From CBDTTM01 sp965363355 (GTDB lineage Bacteria > Bacillota > Negativicutes > Selenomonadales > Selenomonadaceae): a DNA stretch of 24,722 nt. Below the pieces are notes generated by a model that saw nothing but the letters and a program-made list of their open reading frames with translations, was not told the origin of the DNA and searched no databases. The stretch's first letter is position 1. Every line of letters begins with the position of its first letter. The stretch is taken from the NCBI GenBank assembly GCA_965363355.1, contig CBDTTM010000016.1, positions 1 to 24,722 of the forward strand, given 5' to 3'. The translations under genes and the position numbers were made by a program. Below, piece after piece: positions 8,452 to 15,515 of the stretch.

Positions 8452-8501
8452 AACAGCCCGCCACAAGCTAGATTTTTAGGCCTAACTTGTGGCGGGCTGT
8501 T
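8452..8501. repeat. Perfect 16-bp inverted repeat between convergent genes
   Basis: AACAGCCCGCCACAAG (8452-8467) pairs exactly with CTTGTGGCGGGCTGTT (8486-8501), with an 18-base loop. The stem is far more GC-rich than its surroundings. It sits between the ends of the Fic and HTH-methyltransferase genes, where a bidirectional terminator is expected, but neither side has a clear T-run. Confidence 0.75.
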
Positions 8502-8547
8502 CGATTCAAATGCTTCTTATCTTATTTATTCGTAAATTCCTATGCCT

Positions 8548-9372
8548 TCATCTATTCTGAGCAACAATAGAGCAAATTACATGTTGATGGTCTATGCCAG
8601 AGGAATCACAGTCGATAATTTTTTCACCGTAATATAAAATTTCCCAATCCGCATAATACCTTGCTAAATCGCCAGACACATAAAAAAACTCATTTTCCTC
8701 CCAGTCAGGAGCGGTCTTTATAAAGGGCTTTTCTACAAAAACTAAATGTGCGTTAATCCCGCCCCGCGATGTGTGTTTTTTGTAGTGTTCAAAATGCCTT
8801 TGTCTTTGATCCAATGGCAAAAATTGCAGACTGCCGCTAGAATAAATCACACCATAATTTTTGGTTAGTTTATAGTCCAGCATATCTTCATGCAAAATAT
8901 TGACATTGCAGTTGCTCTCTTTACTATATTTCTTTATTTTTTCTATCCCCGGAGCAGATATTTCTAAGGCGTCCACGTCAAATCCGTTTTTTGAGAAAAA
9001 TACCGCATCACGCCCCTCGCCGCTTCCAATATCCAGCAAGTTTCTATTTGTTATGTTCCCCACTGAACTCACTATATGTTTAGCCAGTAAAGACGCATTT
9101 TTACCCCAGTAATACTCTTCTTTTTCATATTGATCATCATACGGACTATTTTTTTCTAAACGCAATTCACTCGTCAGTAAATAGTCTATGGATACCCCTA
9201 AAACTTGTGCCAATAAAGGTAATACGCCAATATCTGGAAGCGATTCACCCTTCTCCCACTTTGAAACAGCTTGTGGTGTAACGTTTAAAAATCCACTCAT
9301 TTTTTCCTGGGTATACTTTTTATTTTTTCTCAACGACAAAATTTTCTTGCCAAATTCTATACTATTTATCAT
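8548..9372 (-). CDS. XRE-type HTH / SAM-dependent methyltransferase fusion
   Basis: A 274-residue two-domain protein. Residues 5-65 are a Cro/C1-type helix-turn-helix (TQEKMSGFLNVTPQAVSKWE, residues 21-40, with the usual GVSIDYLL end). Residues about 85-270 are a class I methyltransferase with motif I LLDIGSGEGRD at 112-122, close in style to the TehB/UbiE group, followed by the acidic end of strand beta2 (DALEIS). It should bind S-adenosylmethionine and methylate a small molecule, while the HTH part binds DNA, perhaps its own promoter. The ATG at 9372 follows an AGGCGGG ribosome binding site. No neighbour suggests the substrate. A related arrangement is seen in other Firmicutes, so the fusion is probably real and not an assembly artefact. 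Confidence 0.85.
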   Translation of the reverse strand: MINSIEFGKKILSLRKNKKYTQEKMSGFLNVTPQAVSKWEKGESLPDIGVLPLLAQVLGVSIDYLLTSELRLEKNSPYDDQYEKEEYYWGKNASLLAKHIVSSVGNITNRNLLDIGSGEGRDAVFFSKNGFDVDALEISAPGIEKIKKYSKESNCNVNILHEDMLDYKLTKNYGVIYSSGSLQFLPLDQRQRHFEHYKKHTSRGGINAHLVFVEKPFIKTAPDWEENEFFYVSGDLARYYADWEILYYGEKIIDCDSSGIDHQHVICSIVAQNR

Positions 9373-9530
9373 ATAATCCCGCCTAAAATCAAATTAACAG
9401 ACCTGCTGACTTAATTCTATTCCTAAAACCATCGCCTGTCTAACAAGCGTTATTTGAAATCGCTGCTTAAAAATCAATTAGTAGTTGATTTTTAGATAAC
9501 CACATTATACGTATTTCTTTCATAGCAAAT

Positions 9531-9568
9531 AAAAAGACGACTAGAATTAAAAATCCCGTCGTCTTTTT
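9531..9568 (+). terminator. Orphan intrinsic terminator, copy of the integrase terminator
   Basis: AAAAAGACGAC (9531-9541) pairs with GTCGTCTTTTT (9558-9568), ending in a T-run on the plus strand. No plus-strand gene ends just before it. Its sequence resembles the terminator behind the integrase at 12735-12773, so it is best read as what remains of an earlier integrase gene. Confidence 0.7.
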
Positions 9569-9690
9569 CGTGTCAAACTCATCACTTGCACCATTATTGC
9601 AGGCAATGAGCACTTTTCTATACCCATCAACCTATTATTCTTACTGCTCTAACTAGCAGGAGTCTAACCTGCAACCTATTACTTAGGAGG
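9531..9690. repeat. Degenerate direct repeat of 12735-12903, probable attL with tRNA-Arg 3' remnant
   Basis: The segment aligns colinearly with 12735-12903: terminator, then TTGCACC and CAATGAGCA blocks, then a remnant of the 3' half of tRNA-Arg(CCT) (about 9645-9690) that retains GCAGGAGTC, AACCTGC and CTTAGGAGG. Similarity stops at the anticodon loop, a typical crossover site for tRNA-targeting tyrosine integrases. By eye identity in the tRNA part is high and elsewhere moderate, so the duplication is old. Confidence 0.7.
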
Positions 9691-9827
9691 AATCCATACG
9701 ACATTTTACATCATTTAAAAACCATGTGAAACGCTTGATTTTATTGGCTTTCTATTTGTTGGCTCTTTAGTATTACAAAAGCTTATCTTTGCACCTCGTA
9801 AACACCAAGCTCATGATTCATGCTAAT

Positions 9828-9875
9828 CAGTACCTAGACAGCCTAGACAAATCTGTCTAGGCTGTCTAGGTACTG
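9828..9875. repeat. Perfect 22-bp palindrome with 4-base loop
   Basis: The left arm (9828-9849) starts CAGTACCTAGACAG and the right arm (9854-9875) is its exact complement; the loop is AATC. Each arm itself repeats CCTAGACA twice. There is no T-run on either side, so it is not a standard terminator. It lies near the inside left end of the integrated element, downstream of the AlbA_2 gene. Confidence 0.85.
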
Positions 9876-9962
9876 AACATCCGCATAAGTAAAGGCTTTT
9901 TAACCAACCATATCGTTTAACGCTTTAACAAACCTGCTATTAATCAGCACAACCTCGACACA

Positions 9963-11444
9963 TTACCTAACAATTTCATAGGTATGTGCCGCATCGTATT
10001 TATTCCCAACACGCCTGACAATTCCTATTTCCATTAAGTGTTTGAGTCTCCTGGTTATTGTCCTACCATTTTTTCCGGTAACATTTTCCAATTCTGCCCG
10101 AGACACTCTCTGACGACTCCCCATAAATGCCATTATATCACGTTCCAAATCATCCAAATCCTGCCAAGTCTTATTACCTATCGTTTGCGCTGCTCGATCT
10201 TGTCTACGGAGCTTTCTGACCTTGATATTATTCTTGAGCGTCAACCGCACCGCAGCTCCGCTAGGCTCCATATATTCTGGATCTTCTAAGAAACACTCCG
10301 CCATATCCGAATAAATACGCTTCACGCCCTCATTCAGCTCCCGCACCCAGCCGAACTCAGTAAGCACACGAGCAATACGCATATTGCGCGAGAATCGTGT
10401 ATCACGGATATTATTTACAGTCACAATATCCGGCAATTTACCTGGGCTCTGTATCTCCAATCGGTCATCATACATCGAAATACGGATATAGTCACCACTC
10501 ATAGCATACTCACGATGCGTGATAGCATTGATGAGACCTTCCTGCCAAGCAAACTCTGGATATTCAGGAACTGTACGAAACTTCCCCATCGATGGATCAA
10601 GCGATGTAAACTCGCGCAGCTGTGCTCCGACAACCTCCTGTGCCTTCTCCACCATCCGCAAGATAGGCAGTTCCACATTGATGTCCTTCACCAAATTCAT
10701 TCGTGTACCTGTACCCGCTGTCTCTCCCTCGTACCGCAAAAACCGCACCCGACACGTAGGATAGAACCTCATCACATTCTTCGCAAAAAGCAATACTGCT
10801 GCATGGGTTAAATGTTGCTCACCATGCCAGTCAACCAAAAAGCCTCTAGCCTGCAATACCTGCTCCGTCTGCAATCCATTCGCACCTATACGCTCCTTGT
10901 ACCGCGATAGCAGCTCCTCATCCAAATCTGAAAGATTCGCGTCCAGATTACATTCATCCTCATAGTGCCGCGTTCCCTTGCTGTATTCCAGCCGACGAAC
11001 ATCCTCGCCCTTGATTTCGCGCATCCTATCGCCAATACGCAGATAGACCGAATCATTCTTCATATAAATCAGCCTGTCGACGCTGGCCTCAATATGCAAA
11101 AGCAGGATTCTGTCAGACTCGCCCTGCTCATTTACCACATCCAGAAATTCTTCCTGCATCTGTGGCATCGGCTTGCAGTAGTCCTTCGCCATATTGAGAA
11201 AGTCGTTGATTTTATCCGCACTGACCGAATTGATACCTTCCAATTTCTGCGTCTTATCGCTGATGCCAATGACAATCGTACCGCCTTCTGCATTGGCAAA
11301 GCCAACTACCCACGGTGCAAGGTCTGACGTCTTGATATGCGCTGACTTACGGTCAAAATATTTATTTTCCGGCTCTGCGAGCATGTATGATAAAGTCAAA
11401 ACTGGATTTATCGCCGATTGTATCCCCTTATTATCACCATCCAT
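9963..11444 (-). CDS. AlbA_2 (Schlafen-like) / HATPase ATP-binding protein with C-terminal winged helix
   Basis: A 493-residue protein of the COG2865 type. Residues about 25-160 are the AlbA_2 domain, with KYFDRKSA and FANAEGGTIVIGISD as hallmarks. A HATPase-like region follows from about 300, with NAITHREY as the N-box-like segment and a later ELNEGVKRIY. The C-terminus (about 430-493) contains a winged helix-turn-helix with SRAELENVTGKNGRTITRRL. The family is annotated as putative transcriptional regulator or ATP-binding protein, and many members sit in mobile and defence regions; function is not established. ATG at 11444 is preferred, nine bases from a GGGGGG ribosome binding site; a TTG directly before it is also possible. 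It is the only intact gene of the element between the tRNA-Arg scars, and its GC content seems higher than that of the genes to its left. Confidence 0.85.
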   Translation of the reverse strand: MDGDNKGIQSAINPVLTLSYMLAEPENKYFDRKSAHIKTSDLAPWVVGFANAEGGTIVIGISDKTQKLEGINSVSADKINDFLNMAKDYCKPMPQMQEEFLDVVNEQGESDRILLLHIEASVDRLIYMKNDSVYLRIGDRMREIKGEDVRRLEYSKGTRHYEDECNLDANLSDLDEELLSRYKERIGANGLQTEQVLQARGFLVDWHGEQHLTHAAVLLFAKNVMRFYPTCRVRFLRYEGETAGTGTRMNLVKDINVELPILRMVEKAQEVVGAQLREFTSLDPSMGKFRTVPEYPEFAWQEGLINAITHREYAMSGDYIRISMYDDRLEIQSPGKLPDIVTVNNIRDTRFSRNMRIARVLTEFGWVRELNEGVKRIYSDMAECFLEDPEYMEPSGAAVRLTLKNNIKVRKLRRQDRAAQTIGNKTWQDLDDLERDIMAFMGSRQRVSRAELENVTGKNGRTITRRLKHLMEIGIVRRVGNKYDAAHTYEIVR

Positions 11445-11619
11445 CAATTCAATCCCCCCATCGTATCGACATCACTGCTATACATTCATATGTTTTATAA
11501 TTCACCCTTATCAAACACGTTGTCTTTCGTAATCATCACGCGTAATGGTATAGTAGTGAGAATTATATATGATATATATTTTACCATGGCTCCTATTTTT
11601 TTTAAAGGAGGTCTACTTT

Positions 11620-12736
11620 ATGGCTAAAAAACGGTCTAATGGCGAAGGCGGTATATACTTCGATGAAAAACGCGGTACCTATCGTGCCAATATTACCGGT
11701 CCAAATGGTAAACGTATTTATAAAAGCTTTACAACACAGGTAGATGCTCTTGCCTTGAAGACTGAACAACTTTATTCCATGAATCAAGATACCTTTGTAG
11801 AACCAAGCACAGTTACGGTCGGGGAATGGGCTTTGCGCTGGCTCACTACCAAAAAGCAATCCGTATCAATTGGAACCTATGAGAATTATTTATATGTGTC
11901 TGGTCATTTGGATCTGATTGCTGGCATTGCTCTGCAAGAACTTGCACCACATCATGTTGATGCCCTTTATCTTGAACTCAGCAAGGTTATTTCCGGCTGC
12001 ACAGTTCACAAGGTTCACAAACTTCTTAATGCAATGCTAAAAAAAGGCCGCGGCTTTAAATATCATTTCAAAAAACATTATGCTCAATGTTGATGCTCCT
12101 AAGTTTGAGAAAAAGGATATTCAGATTTTTACCCTGGGAGAAGTCGAAACCATTTTAAAGGTTTGTCATGATAATCCTCTATTAAAGAAAAAATATCCTA
12201 TGGTACTTCTTGCTGCTACTACTGGAATACGCCTTGGCGAGCTTTTGGGCCTTCGCTGGTGCGATGTTCGCTTCCCCACCAATGAAATATTTATCGGCAA
12301 ATCCATAAAAACTAGCAAAACGCAAGGCGTTTATCTTGGCAGCGTAAAGACCAAAGCCGGAAACCGAAAAATAAAGATTACGAAAGATATGGTCAAGCTG
12401 CTCCGAATGCTACGATTCGAAGTAAAAAACATGGATATCAACCAAGAAACTTACGTCTTCCCTGCCCGCACTGGCAACCCGATCACGCCACGCAACATGG
12501 AACGTGCCTAGGACACAATTATTCGTAATGCTGGTATTCCATACAAAAACATCCACGTTCTCCGGCATACTCACGCGACCGAGCTTCTTGCACTCGGTGT
12601 CCCAATAATAGAAGTCAGCCGCCGGCTTGGCCATTCGAAAGTTGCTCATACGCTAGATCTGTATGGACATGCTATTCCAAATTACGAGGACAAAATTGTT
12701 GATAAGGTCACTCAGCTTTATGCGGTACCCAAATAA
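11620..12736 (+). pseudogene. Tyrosine-type site-specific integrase, broken by a frameshift and an amber codon
   Basis: The start is ATG 11620 behind AAAGGAGG. The N-terminal AP2-like arm (GEGGIYFDEKRGTYRANITG) and the SAM-like core-binding domain read in one frame to 12093. At the seven-A run 12039-12045 one base too many shifts the frame: removing it gives MLKKAAALNIISKNIMLNVD and joins the catalytic domain in the second frame. There, ATTGIRLGELLGL supplies the first Arg. A TAG at 12509-12511 stands where a Trp (TGG) is likely. Beyond it the text resumes with HVLRHTH, RRLGHS and the nucleophile in DLYGH, and ends at 12736. All catalytic residues survive, so decay is recent. The gene lies directly at the 3' end of tRNA-Arg(CCT), the usual place for an integrase that uses that tRNA as attachment site. 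No excisionase gene is seen. Confidence 0.9.
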
Positions 12737-12773
12737 AAAAGACGGCTAGAGTAAAATCTAGTCGTCTTTTTTT
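12735..12773 (+). terminator. Intrinsic terminator of the integrase gene
   Basis: AAAAAAGACGGCTAGA pairs with TCTAGTCGTCTTTTTT, with one G-T pair and a T7 tail; it begins within the stop codon of the integrase pseudogene. Confidence 0.85.
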
Positions 12774-12903
12774 GTGCAAAAGTCAACAGTTGCACCCATA
12801 TTGCACCCAATGAGCAGTTTCTTTTATTGCACCCACTCACCGGAGTATTATTTTCACTGGTGTGACTGGCAGGAGTCGAACCTGCGGCCTATTGCTTAGG
12901 AGG
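12735..12903. repeat. Right-hand copy of the integration-site repeat (probable attR within tRNA-Arg)
   Basis: Colinear with 9531-9690. It comprises the terminator, the block containing TTGCACCC and CAATGAGCA, and the 3' half of tRNA-Arg(CCT) up to the anticodon loop. With the left copy it brackets an element of about 3.2 kb. Confidence 0.7.
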
Positions 12904-12934
12904 CAACCGCTCTATCCGTCTGAGCTACAGCCAC
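12858..12934 (-). tRNA. tRNA-Arg (anticodon CCT)
   Basis: Read on the minus strand, the acceptor arms GTGGCTG/CAGTCAC pair (one G-U), the D-arm is GCTC/GAGC, the anticodon arm is GTTGC-CTCCTAA-GCAAT with anticodon CCT, and the T-arm is GCAGG-TTCGACT-CCTGC. Discriminator A and an encoded CCA (12858-12860) complete 77 bases. The gene is intact although an element has inserted at its 3' end. Confidence 0.95.
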
Positions 12935-12946
12935 ACGATACGTTAT

Positions 12947-12975
12947 AGTATAACAAAGCGTTATTGAATTGTCAA
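12947..12975 (-). promoter_or_regulatory. Consensus promoter of tRNA-Arg(CCT)
   Basis: On the minus strand TTGACA (12970-12975), a 17-base spacer and TATACT (12947-12952) form a near-perfect sigma-A promoter, placing the transcript start a few bases before the tRNA. Confidence 0.85.
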
Positions 12976-12980
12976 AAAAG

Positions 12981-13976
12981 CTATTTAATTGTAGGGGCTA
13001 CAGGGGGTACCGGCACTGCTGGTGATGTTGGCACGGGCACGGCTGCTTTCTTGATGATTTGCTTTACTTCATCGTTGCCAGCGGCATCTTGCGTGTCGCT
13101 TGCGCTATCTTTGAGCATATAGCGCGTCACCCAGTCTTTATGTGTTTCTACGTACTTTTTAAGCGCTTTGGCTCCGATTTCTTCGTTGCTGTCTGGAATC
13201 AAGGAATAATAGCGGCCATCGAGGTCGGATTCCTTGGTCGTCCAGCCGGTAGTGCTGCTCCAGTAATTATAGCGGATCACTTTGGCCGTGGAGTTTGGCA
13301 GATTATATGCTTTTTTACGGAATTTAATCTCGATGGATTTACCGGAAGCATCTTTTGTATCTTCCCATTCCCAAAGCACGACATTTTCGTCATGCTGGCG
13401 CATGGTCATGGTATCTGCCCAGCAGCTGATAGATCCACCGTCAGCGGTCGTTGCCTGCCAAAGAGTGAGCCAGCGGTCAGCTGCGTTGATCTTTTCAAAT
13501 TCATTTTGTTTAAAGACCTGATCGATGACCATACAATAAAAATCCTGGTCAAAAGACCTTGAATTTATTTCTTTTGCTGTTGGCTTAGGATCGTTTTTGG
13601 TCCAGAGAACGTTTCCCTGAGCATCGTAGAAAATTTCCTCCATATAAGTCAGAAGGCGGTTTTGCGGATTGATTTCTATCCGAGCCAGACTGTAACTCAA
13701 GGTCGATGGGTTCGGTATGGTCGAGCTTATCCCGTAATTGTTGATGGTTTCAGCTGCTCCGGCATAGGTATAGACGGTTTTGGTCCATGCCTCAATCTGC
13801 ACTGGTGTTGATTGTACGCTCGATAAGACACGCACTCTTTCCGGAGCGAAGAATTTACCATATTTGGTGTCTGACGAAATCCAATACCATTCTGTATCGC
13901 TTGCTGCAGCCGTGCTGACATTGCTTGTAACTATGACCAATAAGAGAAGCAAAATCAAATACTTTATTTTCTTCAT
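12981..13976 (-). CDS. Secreted protein of unknown function with Pro-rich tail (331 aa)
   Basis: The N-terminus MKKIKYLILLLLLVIVTS followed by AAAS is a classical signal peptide with cleavage near residue 25. The mature part is rich in Trp, Tyr and Thr with beta-strand character. It may contain two related halves: WYWISSDTKYGKFF, SYSLARIEI and FYCMVIDQV in the first, and RWLTLWQAT, SIEIKFRK and KVIRYNYWS in the second. The halves resemble surface adhesin or lipoprotein-like repeat domains. The last 30 residues are Pro/Val/Ala-rich, as in proteins that cross or contact the cell wall. I do not recognise the family. The ATG at 13976 has an AGGAGG ribosome binding site. It stands alone, upstream of the tRNA gene on the same strand. 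Confidence 0.75.
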   Translation of the reverse strand: MKKIKYLILLLLLVIVTSNVSTAAASDTEWYWISSDTKYGKFFAPERVRVLSSVQSTPVQIEAWTKTVYTYAGAAETINNYGISSTIPNPSTLSYSLARIEINPQNRLLTYMEEIFYDAQGNVLWTKNDPKPTAKEINSRSFDQDFYCMVIDQVFKQNEFEKINAADRWLTLWQATTADGGSISCWADTMTMRQHDENVVLWEWEDTKDASGKSIEIKFRKKAYNLPNSTAKVIRYNYWSSTTGWTTKESDLDGRYYSLIPDSNEEIGAKALKKYVETHKDWVTRYMLKDSASDTQDAAGNDEVKQIIKKAAVPVPTSPAVPVPPVAPTIK

Positions 13977-14137
13977 GAAAATCCTCCTCTACGACCGTTG
14001 GCGGTCGTTTAAATGTAATGAATAAATTGAGACAAATTATCCATTATCTCTATAATAATCTGATTTGAAAAAATATACAATAGCCCTGAAATTAAATCTA
14101 CTGCGTGCCAAAGTAATTTCTCAAAAGCATCGCTGAT

Positions 14138-14177
14138 AAAAAAAGCTATGCCCACATATGGTTCCGTGGGGCATAGC
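14138..14177 (-). terminator. Intrinsic terminator after hydF
   Basis: On the minus strand GCTATGCCCCAC pairs with GTGGGCATAGC and is followed by TTTTTTT, just behind the hydF stop codon. Confidence 0.9.
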
Positions 14178-14183
14178 AATCAA

Positions 14184-15380
14184 TCAATGCAAGTCTATCT
14201 TGTCGAGGATTCCGGCAAAGTGAGCGAGCACGACACCATAATTGGTCATCGGTACATTTTGCTGACGAGCACGTTCTGCCCGGGATAAGACATGGCGGCG
14301 GTTGAACATACAGGCACCGCAGTGGATGACAAGATCATAAGGCGACAGATCTTCCGGAAAATCGGCTCCATTGACTGTCGTAATCTTGATGTCCGGGCTG
14401 ATTTTCTGTTGCAGCATGCGCGGTATCTTGACGCGTCCTATATCCTCTGCTAACGGCACATGGGTACAGGCTTCAGCGATGAGCACATGTGATTTTTCAG
14501 TCAGATCGTCTATTGCTTTGGCGCTATCGGTAAAAAAAGCAAGATCGCCTTTATAGTTGGCAAAGAGTATGGAAAACGAGGTCAGTTTGCTTTCCTTTGG
14601 CTTTTTGTCATAGACAAGAGGAAAAACCTGCGAGTCCGTGATAATGAGATCTGGTGCCTTTTTGAGACTATCCAGGGCTTCGTCGAGCTTATCGGCTGTC
14701 GCGCTCAAAACAAGGCATTTTTTGTCGAGTAAATCACGAAGGGTTTGGACCTGCGGCAAAATCAAGCGGCCTTTTGGCGCCTGGATATCCTGGGGCATGA
14801 TCAAAAGTATGGTATCGCCATCATTGGCCAGGCCGCCCGTGATGCTTTTTACTTCATAGTCTTCTGGCAAAAGGCGAATGATGTTTTCTCTTATTTGGTC
14901 GACGCCTTGTTTTTCTTTGGCACTGACGACAATCGCATCTTGACCGAGTGCCGCTTTGATTGCTTTTTCAATAGCCTCTGTTTTTTCTTTGAGGATATCG
15001 GCTTTATTGATGATGGCAAGCACCGGTATTTTTTTGCTTTTGAAGTAATTCGCCCATTTGAGTTCTTCTGCCATTTCTTCTTCGCTGAAAAGGACTAGGG
15101 CAATATCGGTTTTTTCACCGGCGAGCTTGGTCTTGTCGACTCGCATCGCCCCGAGGTCACCGACATCATCAAAGCCTGCTGTATCAATGAATACGCATGG
15201 GCCTATGCCGTAGATTTCCATCGATTTATAGACTGGATCGGTCGTCGTACCGGCTATATCGGAAACAACGGAAAGCTGTTGACGGGTCAAGACGTTGACC
15301 AAAGAAGATTTGCCGCTGTTGCGCTTGCCAAAAAGGCCGATGTGCAAGCGATTTGCTCTTGGGGTATCTGTTAAACTCAT
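14184..15380 (-). CDS. hydF: [FeFe]-hydrogenase H-cluster maturation GTPase HydF
   Basis: HydF is the scaffold on which the two-iron subcluster of [FeFe] hydrogenase is assembled before transfer to the apo-enzyme; GTP hydrolysis drives exchange with HydE and HydG. The 398-residue product has a TrmE-type GTPase domain: P-loop GKRNSGKS (18-25), GTTTDP at 44-49, DTAG for G3, and NKAD for G4. The C-terminal cluster domain has C305 and H307 in EACTH plus C354 and C357 in HCGAC, the ligands of its [4Fe-4S] cluster at the usual spacing. The ATG follows AGGAGG at good spacing. It is the last gene of the regulator-hydG-hydF operon, separated from hydG by 135 bases with a hairpin that may lower its expression. 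Confidence 0.97.
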   Translation of the reverse strand: MSLTDTPRANRLHIGLFGKRNSGKSSLVNVLTRQQLSVVSDIAGTTTDPVYKSMEIYGIGPCVFIDTAGFDDVGDLGAMRVDKTKLAGEKTDIALVLFSEEEMAEELKWANYFKSKKIPVLAIINKADILKEKTEAIEKAIKAALGQDAIVVSAKEKQGVDQIRENIIRLLPEDYEVKSITGGLANDGDTILLIMPQDIQAPKGRLILPQVQTLRDLLDKKCLVLSATADKLDEALDSLKKAPDLIITDSQVFPLVYDKKPKESKLTSFSILFANYKGDLAFFTDSAKAIDDLTEKSHVLIAEACTHVPLAEDIGRVKIPRMLQQKISPDIKITTVNGADFPEDLSPYDLVIHCGACMFNRRHVLSRAERARQQNVPMTNYGVVLAHFAGILDKIDLH

Positions 15381-15401
15381 GTAATTTCCTCCTCAATTGC
15401 G

Positions 15402-15455
15402 AAAAAGGCCGCCAGCAAACTTGCAATGCCTTGCAAAGTTCACGATGGACGGCCT
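15402..15455 (-). terminator. Hairpin with T-run between hydG and hydF (possible partial terminator)
   Basis: On the minus strand AGGCCG with a bulged T then CCA pairs with TGG then CGGCCT, with an inner AACT-TGCAA/TTGCAAGTT stem, followed by TTTTT. It lies between two genes of one pathway, so it may act as an attenuating terminator giving less hydF than hydG, unless hydF has its own promoter. Confidence 0.65.
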
Positions 15456-15515
15456 CTTTGCCTCTATCTTTTCATTGGTTCATCCGCCCATGGGGACGGC
15501 GAATATTATCGTTAT

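Larger units (their letters stand above)
9373..9962. other. 590-base non-coding stretch with old integration scars
   Basis: No intact gene seen. In order it contains a hairpin AAAAATCAA/TTGATTTTT (9469-9493) upstream of the HTH-methyltransferase gene, an orphan terminator (9531-9568), a degenerate copy of the integrase-terminator-tRNA junction found at 12735-12903 (9531-9690), and a perfect 22-bp palindrome (9828-9875). The short text before the orphan terminator (from about 9495) weakly resembles the 3' end of the integrase gene at 12694-12733. Confidence 0.6.

Noticed and set aside
12039..12093. Programmed ribosomal frameshift in the integrase
   Set aside because: The A7 run is slippery, but a second lesion (amber 12509-12511) and the scarred element context make simple decay more likely.
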